This document shows positions 9,204-17,310 of a DNA stretch of 64,000 nt, one piece after another. How positions within the stretch are numbered: position 1 is the stretch's first letter; the number at the start of each line of letters is the position of its first letter. The notes under the pieces are model-generated. The model made no database searches. It had not been told where the DNA came from and saw nothing but the letters and a program-made list of their open reading frames with translations. The translations under genes were made by a program, and so were the position numbers. The DNA is from Cytophagaceae bacterium ABcell3. GTDB taxonomy: Bacteria; Bacteroidota; Bacteroidia; Cytophagales; Cytophagaceae. The DNA is taken from NCBI GenBank assembly GCA_030913385.1, contig CP133159.1:2688584-2752583 (forward strand). The letters are read 5' to 3'.

Positions 9204-9349
9204 ACTTCCCTTACTTCCTTAAAGCCTTTCTCGGTATATTCTTGCTGTTTAACATCATTTAGCTCCATATAGGCGGGACATGTTCTTTGCCTAGCGCATG
9301 ATGAAAATAACATCCCTAATGTGACGGTTGTCAATAGTAAGTACTTCAT
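9200..9349 (-). CDS. Small lipoprotein, 49 residues
   Basis: A short reading frame starts MKYLLLTTVT, with a hydrophobic core and the lipobox LFSSC (Cys18). The mature part is about 30 mostly charged residues containing a second cysteine and ending in VREV. A purine-rich stretch (GGGAGGGAAAG) sits just before the ATG. The stop overlaps the convergent phosphatase stop within TTTAAA. The signal peptide and lipobox make it credible as a gene despite its size. No function can be given. It would be exported and lipidated, probably remaining in the inner leaflet of the outer membrane or in the inner membrane. Confidence 0.62.
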   Translation of the reverse strand: MKYLLLTTVTLGMLFSSCARQRTCPAYMELNDVKQQEYTEKGFKEVREV

Positions 9350-9544
9350 TTCTTTCCCTCCCTAAATTCGTCTTATTTATAAATAACTGGCTTAATATAT
9401 TTTTGTTAAAGTGACTAAGGGTATATATTGTTGCCTAATTTTTTAATCCTGAATGATGCGAAAGGTTTTATTATGAGGATAAAAGTAGCATAAATCAGTG
9501 CTTTAGGTATGGTCGGTAATGGAACTTGTTTGCCTCTGAGGGTA

Positions 9545-9584
9545 AAAAATAAAAACCTTCAAACTATTTACAGCCTGAAGGTTT
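9545..9584 (-). terminator. Rho-independent terminator of the arginine decarboxylase gene
   Basis: A perfect 9-bp inverted repeat (AAACCTTCA / TGAAGGTTT) with a 14-base loop is followed, on the minus strand, by a T-rich run. It lies just past the arginine decarboxylase stop. Confidence 0.75.
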
Positions 9585-9611
9585 AATTTTGAAGTTGAAG
9601 AAAGGGGATGC

Positions 9612-11006
9612 CTATTGCTTTTTATATCCCAAAATTTTCATCATTGACTCCTGGTCTTGTTCCGGGGCAAAAAGCTCAGTTACAATGTCCCCGTTTTCGT
9701 CTCTGTTGATTAGGACATGTTTAGGGGCAGGTATCAGACAGTGCTGTATCCCGCCATAGCCTCCTAGGGATTCTTGATAGGCGCCTGTATGAAAGAACCC
9801 AATAATTTGCTCTTTTTCTGGAGTTGCTTTTGGCAAAAATACCTCAGAAGTATGTGCTTCTGAATTGTAATAATCCATACTATCGCAAGTTACACCACCA
9901 AGCTTTATTTTGTTATAAGGTTTGTTCCAATTGTTTACCGCCAAAAGAATATATTTTTGGCTCAGCCCCCAAGTGTCCGGTAGCGTGGTGATAAATGAAC
10001 TGTCGATCATATACCAAAGCTCTTTGTCATTTTGTAATTTGCTTCCCAAGATAGAATAAATTGCCGCACCACTTTCACCCACAGTATAGCTTCCAAACTC
10101 TGTAAACAAGTTTGGTGTGTCCACGCCTTGTTCATTGCAAATTCGCTGTATGGTCTTTACAATCTGGTCTGCCATATAAGCGTAGTTATAATCAAAATGT
10201 ATGGATGTTTTAATAGGCCAGCCTCCTCCAATGTCTATTGAGTCTAGTTCAGGGCATATTTTTTTAAGTTCACAATATTTGTGGACAAACCTGCTCAGTT
10301 CACTCCAATAATAGGTAGAATCTTTAATGCCGGTATTTATAAAGAAATGGAGCATTTTTAAAGAGAATTTTGGGTTCTCCTTAATTTTCTCGTTGTACAA
10401 GCTTATAATATCACCGTACCTTACACCTAACCTTGAGGTATAAAACTCGAATTTTGGCTCTTCGTCTGCGGCTATTCGTATGCCCAGGTTGCAAGGTTTG
10501 TTAATTTGTTTGTCATAAATGTCAATTTCGGAAAGATTGTCCAAGATCGGGATGCAATTGAAGCCCTCGTTTACAATTTCAGAAATGTTGTCTGTATATT
10601 GGGGGCGCTTAAAACCATTGCAAATGATATAGGTGTCTTTGGTTATTAGGCCTGTTTGATATAGATTTTTTACAATTTCTATGTCATAGGTAGAGGATGT
10701 TTCTATATGAATGTCATTTTTTAGGGCCTCTTCCATAACAAATTGAAAGTGGGAAGATTTTGTGCAATAGCAATAAGTATATGAACCATTATAGTTGTTG
10801 TTCTTAATGGCCTCATTAAAAAGTTTTTTAGCTTTCTGGATCTGACTGCTTATTTTCGGAAGGTATGTCAATTTTAATGGTGTTCCGTACTTTTTTACAA
10901 TATCCATGAGCGGGACCCCATTAAAATGGAGTTCTGAGTCATGAACTTTAAATTCATCTGTAGGAAAAAAGAATGTTTGTTCTATTAGGTCTATATACCT
11001 ATCCAT
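9612..11006 (-). CDS. speA: Biosynthetic arginine decarboxylase-like PLP enzyme
   Basis: A 464-residue fold-III PLP-dependent decarboxylase. The PLP lysine is K83 in YCYCTKSSHF; the phosphate-binding glycine motif (DIGGGWP), the EFGSYTVGESG block and the active-site cysteine motif TCDSMDYY follow in the expected order. It resembles the shortened SpeA-like arginine decarboxylases of Bacteroidota rather than the ~630-residue E. coli SpeA. It would convert arginine to agmatine for polyamine synthesis in the cytoplasm; a related amino acid substrate cannot be excluded. It is divergent from argS across a 271-bp gap, so two arginine-consuming enzymes are neighbours. A clear terminator follows. Confidence 0.82.
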   Translation of the reverse strand: MDRYIDLIEQTFFFPTDEFKVHDSELHFNGVPLMDIVKKYGTPLKLTYLPKISSQIQKAKKLFNEAIKNNNYNGSYTYCYCTKSSHFQFVMEEALKNDIHIETSSTYDIEIVKNLYQTGLITKDTYIICNGFKRPQYTDNISEIVNEGFNCIPILDNLSEIDIYDKQINKPCNLGIRIAADEEPKFEFYTSRLGVRYGDIISLYNEKIKENPKFSLKMLHFFINTGIKDSTYYWSELSRFVHKYCELKKICPELDSIDIGGGWPIKTSIHFDYNYAYMADQIVKTIQRICNEQGVDTPNLFTEFGSYTVGESGAAIYSILGSKLQNDKELWYMIDSSFITTLPDTWGLSQKYILLAVNNWNKPYNKIKLGGVTCDSMDYYNSEAHTSEVFLPKATPEKEQIIGFFHTGAYQESLGGYGGIQHCLIPAPKHVLINRDENGDIVTELFAPEQDQESMMKILGYKKQ

Positions 11007-11180
11007 ATATTTTGTGTTAGTATAAAATGGTTAGTTATGTTATTTATACAATATTGCACACAATTTATTAATAGTGCAACGGCATGAGCTAAACACTTTC
11101 ACTGAATAATTAATTCTTTTGCATGCTCCATTTGAGCATATTCAATATTTTTTGTTCTAAAATTCCTGAAAATCTTATAT

Positions 11181-11205
11181 TAAATTTGAACATTGGTTAT
11201 TTTTG
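11181..11205 (+). promoter_or_regulatory. Candidate argS promoter region (two TAnnTTTG boxes)
   Basis: TAAATTTG (11181-11188) and TATTTTTG (11198-11205) both match the Bacteroidota -7 consensus. They lie about 75-95 bases before the argS start. No convincing TTG -33 box at 17-21 bp is visible for either, so which one is used is unclear. Confidence 0.35.
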
Positions 11206-11277
11206 CGGCTCAAAGTTTATATAAACAACAATCCCTTTTACTGATAGGGTATAGTTTTCTTTTTTAACAGCACGAGG

Positions 11278-13068
11278 ATGAATTTAGAAGAATCGATAAA
11301 AGGAGGTATAGCACAAGCTTTTAAGGAAATTTTTCAATACGAAGTTTCTGCCGAATCACTATCTCTGCAGGATACTAGTAAAGATTTTGAAGGGAGTTTG
11401 ACTTTTGTCATGTTTCCTTATTTAAGGTATACAAAAAAATCTCCTGAAGAATCCGGTAAACTAATAGGCGCTTACTTAGAGGAGCACTTGCCGGATATAG
11501 TGGGTTATAACGTTATCAAAGGGTTTCTCAACCTTGAAGTTTCGGATTCCGCTTATCTCAATTTATTCAAAAATACCATATTGGCCGAGGACTTTGCGGT
11601 TTTTGATAAGAAATCTGAAAAAGTAATGGTTGAATATTCCTCTCCGAATACCAATAAACCATTGCATCTTGGTCACCTCCGTAATAACTTTTTAGGATAT
11701 TCTGTTTCAGAAATCTTAAAAGCTAACGGTTATGAAGTGGTGAAAGCCAACCTGATCAATGATAGGGGGATTCATATTTGTAAGTCTATGCTGGCTTACG
11801 AAAAGTTTGGCAATGGTGAAACTCCAGAGTCTTCTGGTATAAAGGGCGATCACCTTATTGGAAAGTATTATGTGGTGTTTGATAAGGAGTATAAAAAGGA
11901 GGTAGAAACCTTAAAGTCGGAAGGGGTTGAAGAGGAAGCTGCAAAAAAAGAAGCTCCATTGATGAAAGAGGCGCAGGAAATGCTGGTTAAATGGGAAAAT
12001 GGAGACAAAGAAGTCCGTGCCCTTTGGGAAAAAATGAATAACTGGGTATACCAGGGATTTGAAGAAACCTATAAGATGATAGGCGTGGATTTTGATGAAT
12101 ATTATTATGAATCTGATACCTATCTTTTAGGTAAGTCTGTTGTGGAGGAGGGTCTCAAAAACGGTACTTTTTATAAAAAAGACAATGGTTCTGTTTGGAT
12201 TGACCTGAGTAATGAAGGGTTAGACGAAAAACTGCTGCTGCGCTCTGACGGAACTTCTGTTTATATTACCCAAGATATGGGAACGGCAGATTTGAAGTTT
12301 AGAGATTATGCTATCGATAAATCCGTCTATGTGGTGGGCAATGAGCAGGATTATCATTTTAATGTTTTAAAGATTATCCTTAAAAAGCTAGGACGGAGTT
12401 ACGCCAGTGGCATTTATCATTTGTCATATGGCATGGTAGACCTTCCTTCTGGAAAAATGAAATCTAGGGAAGGAACAGTGGTTGACGCTGATGATCTAAT
12501 TAAAGAAATGCTCCAAACGGCGGAAGCGCAGACTAAAGAGCTAGGGAAGGTTGATGAATTTAATGAGGAGGAGTCTGCAAAATTGTTCAGGGTGTTGGCG
12601 CTTGGGGCATTGAAATACTTTTTGTTACGGGTTGATCCTAAAAAACGTATGTTGTTTAACCCTAAAGAGAGTATTGAATTTCAGGGAAATACCGGGCCTT
12701 TTATCCAATATACCCACGCAAGGATTTCTGCTATTCTTCGTCGGGCTGCACAGCTCAATATCAACGCTGACCCAGAATCTTTTTCTGATCTTGATAAACT
12801 TAAAGATTCTGAAAAGGAGGTTATCGTATTGTTGAGCAAATATCCAGATAAAATTAAAGAAGCGGCTGAAAACTATTCACCTGCAGAAATTGCCCAGTAT
12901 GCCTATGACCTGGCTAAAGAATATAACCGCTTTTATGCTGATGTTTCCATTTTTGGGGAAGAAAACAAGTCAGCCTTAGCTTTTAGAATTGCTTTTTCTG
13001 CGGCAGTGGCCAAAACTATTAGAAGAGCTATGTTGTTACTGGGTATTGAAGTACCAGAACGAATGTAA
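11278..13068 (+). CDS. argS: Arginyl-tRNA synthetase
   Basis: A 596-residue class I aminoacyl-tRNA synthetase of normal length. It has the ArgRS N-terminal additional domain, the HIGH-type motif HLGH (residues 130-133) after SSPNTNKPLH, and the KMSKS-type motif KMKSR (residues 393-397). The DALR anticodon-binding domain occupies the last 120 residues and ends IEVPERM. It charges tRNA-Arg in the cytoplasm. The gene stands alone, with a hairpin terminator 8 bases after the stop and a glutathione peroxidase gene downstream on the same strand. Confidence 0.98.
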   Translation: MNLEESIKGGIAQAFKEIFQYEVSAESLSLQDTSKDFEGSLTFVMFPYLRYTKKSPEESGKLIGAYLEEHLPDIVGYNVIKGFLNLEVSDSAYLNLFKNTILAEDFAVFDKKSEKVMVEYSSPNTNKPLHLGHLRNNFLGYSVSEILKANGYEVVKANLINDRGIHICKSMLAYEKFGNGETPESSGIKGDHLIGKYYVVFDKEYKKEVETLKSEGVEEEAAKKEAPLMKEAQEMLVKWENGDKEVRALWEKMNNWVYQGFEETYKMIGVDFDEYYYESDTYLLGKSVVEEGLKNGTFYKKDNGSVWIDLSNEGLDEKLLLRSDGTSVYITQDMGTADLKFRDYAIDKSVYVVGNEQDYHFNVLKIILKKLGRSYASGIYHLSYGMVDLPSGKMKSREGTVVDADDLIKEMLQTAEAQTKELGKVDEFNEEESAKLFRVLALGALKYFLLRVDPKKRMLFNPKESIEFQGNTGPFIQYTHARISAILRRAAQLNINADPESFSDLDKLKDSEKEVIVLLSKYPDKIKEAAENYSPAEIAQYAYDLAKEYNRFYADVSIFGEENKSALAFRIAFSAAVAKTIRRAMLLLGIEVPERM

Positions 13069-13075
13069 ATATTTT

Positions 13076-13098
13076 GGGCAGCATGTTTTGTGCTGCCC
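13076..13098 (+). terminator. Hairpin after argS
   Basis: A perfect 8-bp stem GGGCAGCA / TGCTGCCC with a 7-base loop sits between the argS stop and the next start. The T-run after it is weak, so it may be an attenuating hairpin or part of the peroxidase leader rather than a strong terminator. Confidence 0.55.
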
Positions 13099-13119
13099 TT
13101 GCTAATACCTATAAGCCAT

Positions 13120-13695
13120 ATGAAACTCCCTTATTCTCTCTTGATTTTTTTAAGCTCATGCTTTGGAATGGGTACTGTCAAAAAAGCACCATCAAACTTT
13201 TCAGACGCTCCCGCAGGGGCAATGTCTTTATACGAATTAGAAGTAACAAGCCTATCTGGGGAAAAGGTGGCTTTGTCCGATTTCAAGGGAAAGAAATTGG
13301 TTATTGTAAATACAGCTTCTAAATGTGGTTTTACCAACCAATACGATGATTTGCAGAAGCTTCATGAAAAACATGGCGATAAGGTAGTGTTGATTGGTGT
13401 GCCCTCTAATGACTTTGGCAACCAAGAGCCTGGTGGAGAAAAAGACATTCAGGAGTTTTGCCGGCTTAACTATGGTGTATCTTTTCTCATGTTGGAAAAA
13501 TTACCTGTTAAAGGAAAAGAAAAGTCTCCTTTGTACCAATGGTTGACCGATCCTAAACAAAATGGATGGAATGATCAGGAACCTAAGTGGAACTTTTGTA
13601 AATACATAATAAACGAGGATGGCAAGCTTACGCATTTTTTCGGGTCTTCTGTTACTCCTTTTAGTGAAAAATTTATGAAAGCCCTCGAGATCTAG
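13120..13695 (+). CDS. Glutathione peroxidase-family lipoprotein
   Basis: A 191-residue thiol peroxidase of the GPx/BsaA family. Starting at the ATG at 13120 gives a lipoprotein signal (LIFLSSC, Cys14); a GTG at 13090 would spoil it. The peroxidatic residue is a cysteine (C69 in TASKCGFT), not selenocysteine. The partner glutamine (Q102 in NDFGNQEPG) and tryptophan (W157 in KWNF) are present. It would reduce hydrogen peroxide or lipid hydroperoxides, probably with thioredoxin-like donors, on the periplasmic side. It lies 51 bases after argS, separated by a hairpin, so it probably has its own control. Confidence 0.9.
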   Translation: MKLPYSLLIFLSSCFGMGTVKKAPSNFSDAPAGAMSLYELEVTSLSGEKVALSDFKGKKLVIVNTASKCGFTNQYDDLQKLHEKHGDKVVLIGVPSNDFGNQEPGGEKDIQEFCRLNYGVSFLMLEKLPVKGKEKSPLYQWLTDPKQNGWNDQEPKWNFCKYIINEDGKLTHFFGSSVTPFSEKFMKALEI

Positions 13696-13796
13696 TACAG
13701 GCTTTCCTATTGCTTACTTTAATTATATAAAATCTATTTTTTCTGGCAAACAATAACAAATTTGATAAGTTCTCTTATTAATTTTTAAGTTGTTCA

Positions 13797-16370
13797 ATGT
13801 CGGAAAATATGCAATTCGTACACGCAAAACCTTATGCTGGATATTTATTGAAATACCACATGGAAAGTTTGGGCAAAGAAGCCTTTGAGCTTTTCAAAGC
13901 AAACAGTTTTCGTGTGCCCGAACAGTATAAATCTTATCCCGAAGAGGTTTTAATAGAAGCTACCATAAAAGATTTGGCTGTTTTCCTTTCAGGTATTATG
14001 GATGATAGCCTATGGGAGGCTTCTATGGAAAAGATAAAAAAGTGGGAAAAAGATGAATTGGATAATGTGTCTAGAGAAGAGCTTTCTCACAAAGAAGTAA
14101 CAATAATACATTCCGTTAGAAAACAAGTTCTTTTCAAATTTCTTCCAGAATATACCAATGACCCTTACCTGATTACTTCCATAGCATCAGAATTAGAGGT
14201 TTTTTATAGCCGGCTTGAGAAAGAGCTTCTTGACATTTTCCATCGAGTTAGACAACTAGAAATAGAAGAAAGCAGGATGCGGTTTAAAGCACTGTCTGAG
14301 TCTTCTTATGAGGCTATCTTTATTCATGAGAACGGGAAGATCTTATTGGCGAATTCAGCTGCTGAAAAAATATTTGGGTATTCTGCGGAAGAATTTGCCA
14401 ATCTCCGAGTGTTTGATTTAGTAGAGGATCTTGGAGAAGGTTTTTATGAAATGGATACCTTCTTGGAAGCAGAGCCAACAGTTTATAAAGGCTTATGTAA
14501 AGGTGGAAAGAGCTTTTATGCAGAAATAAAAAAACGCCAAGCAAGGTATAAAGGAAAAAGCGCTGAGGTTTTCATTGTGAGGGACATCTCGCACTTGAAG
14601 AAGATTGAAGAAAATTTAAAAAATCATAAAGAGGAACTTCAAGCTTCTAATGACCAGCTTACAAAACAGATGCTCGAAAGGGAAGAGCTTGAAGATGTTT
14701 TAAGGGAGAGAGAACAGACTTTCCGGCTTTTAGCTGAGAACTCGTCTGATATAATAGCGAGAATTGCCCCTGATGGTAGTTTTTTATATGTATCGCCATC
14801 TTCTGAAGCAATTATTGGGTTTACCCCAAGGGAACTAATCGATACTAATTTGTTTAACTATATTCCGTCAGATTTTAAGGACTTAGTGCAGCAAGCTTTT
14901 GCACGGTGCTTTTTGACCGATGATATTCAGGTAGTGGAGCATAAATTTAGGAGTAAATCTGGGGAATTGGTTTGGTTGGAGTCTACAGGGCACTCTATTA
15001 AAGGAGAAGAGGAGCAGGTTGTTGAGGTTCAGGTTGCTGCCCGTAGTATAGTCGACAGGAAGGTTGTTGAGCAGAAGCTTGATAAAGAAAGGCAGTTTTT
15101 GAAAGTCATTCTTGACAACATATACGATCCCATTATTGCTTGTAATGGGGAAGGGAAAATTATGTTCTTTAATAAGGCCGCTAGAGAACTTCATGGTGTA
15201 GGTGATACGAATGATTTTGCTGACCCTAACCAATGGTCTGAAACCTATAAACTGTTGCAGGAGGATGGAAGTACACCTTTACACGAAGACGAAATACCTC
15301 TTATGCGGGCTTTTCGTGGAGAAACTTTAAAAAATGTAGAAATTGCCAGCCAGGCAGCTTCTGGAGAGGTGCGTTTTTTTGTTACTAGTGGTCAGCCAAT
15401 ATATAACAAGCAACAAGAGAAAGTAGGAGCTTTGGTTGTTATGCATGATATTACAAGTATCAAATATGCAGAAAAAGAGCTTACGCAAAAGAACAAAGCC
15501 CTAAATGAAGCTTATAACAACCTGAAAAATGCTCAGCAGGAGTTGCAGGCAACCAACAACCTGTTAGAACACAAAGTTAGTAAGCGGACTCAAAAGCTTA
15601 ACGAGATCAATCTTAATTTAAAAAAGGAAATTTCTGAAAGGGAAAAGATAGAAAAAACCTTGCGAGAAAAAAATTATGAGCTGGTGAAAATCAATAATGA
15701 CCTCGATAACTTTGTGTATACGGCGTCTCATGATTTAAAAGCGCCTGTTTCCAATATGGAAGGTTTGGTAAATGCCTTAGCCATTGAGTCCTCTGAATGT
15801 GCCGATGAATATTTGCAGGAAATTATTGGCATGATTAATATTTCTATAGGCAAGTTTAAAGATACTTTAGATGAATTGACTGAAATATCTAAAATACAAA
15901 AAGGAATTCATGAAGACATAGACGAAATTGATGTTAAAGCATTGACTGAAGAGGTTTTGGCTAGTCTTAAAGATTTAGTCCACCGCTCTGGTGCGAATAT
16001 AAACCTTGAGTTTTCTAAAAGTACACTAAAGTTTTCCAAAAAAGACCTTCGAAGTGTGATATTTAACCTCGTAAGCAATGCCTTAAAATACAGGTCTTCT
16101 GAACGTCCCTTACAGGTGGATATAAAGGGTGGCGTTGAAGGTGAGTATTATTTGCTACAGGTCAAGGATAACGGTTTGGGTATTGACCCTGCCCATCATA
16201 AGAAGATATTCTCTATGTTTAAAAGGTTGCATGATCATGTAGAGGGTAGCGGGGTCGGCCTTTATATTGTCAAAAGAATAGTAGAGAACAATGGTGGAAA
16301 GGTTCTGGTAGAAAGTAAACCTGATGAAGGTGCTTTGTTTAAAGTTTATCTGCGCTTATTAGATACCTGA
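13797..16370 (+). CDS. Soluble multi-PAS sensor histidine kinase
   Basis: An 857-residue hybrid-free histidine kinase without membrane segments. The first ~160 residues are a helical domain of unknown type. Three PAS domains follow (about 165-275, 305-420 and 430-555), then a coiled coil (about 560-630) and a HisKA dimerisation domain with the phospho-acceptor H645 in TASHDLKAP. Last comes an HATPase domain with NALKY, DNGLGI and GVGLYIVKR boxes. This is a cytoplasmic sensor of a small molecule or redox signal read by the PAS domains. No response regulator is adjacent. The gene ends next to a 64-bp copy of the dispersed repeat. Confidence 0.92.
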   Translation: MSENMQFVHAKPYAGYLLKYHMESLGKEAFELFKANSFRVPEQYKSYPEEVLIEATIKDLAVFLSGIMDDSLWEASMEKIKKWEKDELDNVSREELSHKEVTIIHSVRKQVLFKFLPEYTNDPYLITSIASELEVFYSRLEKELLDIFHRVRQLEIEESRMRFKALSESSYEAIFIHENGKILLANSAAEKIFGYSAEEFANLRVFDLVEDLGEGFYEMDTFLEAEPTVYKGLCKGGKSFYAEIKKRQARYKGKSAEVFIVRDISHLKKIEENLKNHKEELQASNDQLTKQMLEREELEDVLREREQTFRLLAENSSDIIARIAPDGSFLYVSPSSEAIIGFTPRELIDTNLFNYIPSDFKDLVQQAFARCFLTDDIQVVEHKFRSKSGELVWLESTGHSIKGEEEQVVEVQVAARSIVDRKVVEQKLDKERQFLKVILDNIYDPIIACNGEGKIMFFNKAARELHGVGDTNDFADPNQWSETYKLLQEDGSTPLHEDEIPLMRAFRGETLKNVEIASQAASGEVRFFVTSGQPIYNKQQEKVGALVVMHDITSIKYAEKELTQKNKALNEAYNNLKNAQQELQATNNLLEHKVSKRTQKLNEINLNLKKEISEREKIEKTLREKNYELVKINNDLDNFVYTASHDLKAPVSNMEGLVNALAIESSECADEYLQEIIGMINISIGKFKDTLDELTEISKIQKGIHEDIDEIDVKALTEEVLASLKDLVHRSGANINLEFSKSTLKFSKKDLRSVIFNLVSNALKYRSSERPLQVDIKGGVEGEYYLLQVKDNGLGIDPAHHKKIFSMFKRLHDHVEGSGVGLYIVKRIVENNGGKVLVESKPDEGALFKVYLRLLDT

Positions 16371-16371
16371 A

Positions 16372-16435
16372 ATTAAACCTGAAAGATGCAATAGAACTTT
16401 TTATTACGCAATCTATCGCACAGTTTAGGTTTAAT
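16372..16435. repeat. Dispersed inverted-end repeat, short copy (copy 1)
   Basis: Perfect 9-bp inverted ends (ATTAAACCT / AGGTTTAAT) flank an inner part that begins GATGCAATAGAACTTT and ends CTATCGCACAGTTT. These are the same two end regions as in the longer copies at 32.3, 47.5 and 57.0 kb, with the middle missing. It lies between two convergent genes and could also fold into a hairpin that ends both transcripts. Confidence 0.75.
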
Positions 16436-16443
16436 CCTATTTT

Positions 16444-17220
16444 TTAGTCTTTAGCTTTTTGCAAGTACAGTTCATTAAACCTGTAAAACTTTAAACCTTT
16501 CTGTTGGGCCTCTTTAAGAATAAAAGTTAGGAATTCAATATCGACTTCATAGGAATCACTAGAAGGGTTATGTGTTGGTTTATGGCCAAAGAGAAGTAAT
16601 ACTTCATGATGCGCCGCTGCTCTTTGTAGTGCTTTGGACATCATGTCTTTTGGTATGTTGTTTAAATGATCTATTCCAAGGGCGTCAAGGACTCTGTTTC
16701 CTTCAAACCTATAGTAGGCTTTACTGACAGCACTTAGATCTTTTTCTTTATTGTGCGAAGCTACCCCTCTTAGCAAATTGAATCTATTCTTTAACAGATA
16801 ATCTGTAAACCAATATTTGGCACCATACGGATAGGCGAAAGTTTTAGGGGGAAAACCATGCTTTTCCATTGTAGCAATGTTATGGTTTATTTCGTCATCC
16901 AAATACTTTTTATAGGAATGTTCTTTAATGTAGTGTTCTGAGATTACATGGAGCGCTCCATGGCTTGCTATTTCATGGCCTGCGTCTTGGAGTGCTTTTA
17001 ATTTGTCTATTTCAGAAGGGCTTAGTGAGTCAAACTGCGTGACAAAGAAAGTGACTTTTGCATCGTAGGTGTCGAGTAAGTCCTTTATCTCGTACCACTC
17101 ATCGACAAATCGGTCATCAAAGGAAATACATACACCTGGTTGTCGGTCTGTTTGGTGCTTGTTACAGTTGCACAAAAACAAAACAATCAAACATAAAAGA
17201 GACGTGATCCCGTGGCGCAT
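16444..17220 (-). CDS. Polysaccharide deacetylase (NodB-type) lipoprotein
   Basis: A 258-residue protein with a lipoprotein signal (LFLCNC, Cys19) and a NodB homology domain. The catalytic base and metal ligand lie in SFDDR (D35-D36), and the metal-binding histidines in SHGALH (H87, H91). The FAYPYGAKYW block matches motif 3. Carbohydrate esterase family 4 enzymes remove N-acetyl groups from peptidoglycan, chitin-like or exopolysaccharide chains. The glycine that normally ends the first motif (TFDDG) is arginine here. It would act in the periplasm or at the cell surface. The gene is convergent with the kinase gene; the smc gene ends 91 bases upstream on the same strand. Confidence 0.88.
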   Translation of the reverse strand: MRHGITSLLCLIVLFLCNCNKHQTDRQPGVCISFDDRFVDEWYEIKDLLDTYDAKVTFFVTQFDSLSPSEIDKLKALQDAGHEIASHGALHVISEHYIKEHSYKKYLDDEINHNIATMEKHGFPPKTFAYPYGAKYWFTDYLLKNRFNLLRGVASHNKEKDLSAVSKAYYRFEGNRVLDALGIDHLNNIPKDMMSKALQRAAAHHEVLLLFGHKPTHNPSSDSYEVDIEFLTFILKEAQQKGLKFYRFNELYLQKAKD

Positions 17221-17310
17221 GTGTTTTTAAAAATAATTGTAACTTAATAACGCATTTTACAGAACCTTGTTATAGGCTTTCATTTACGAAAATGGCTAAT
17301 CAGGGGGGGA

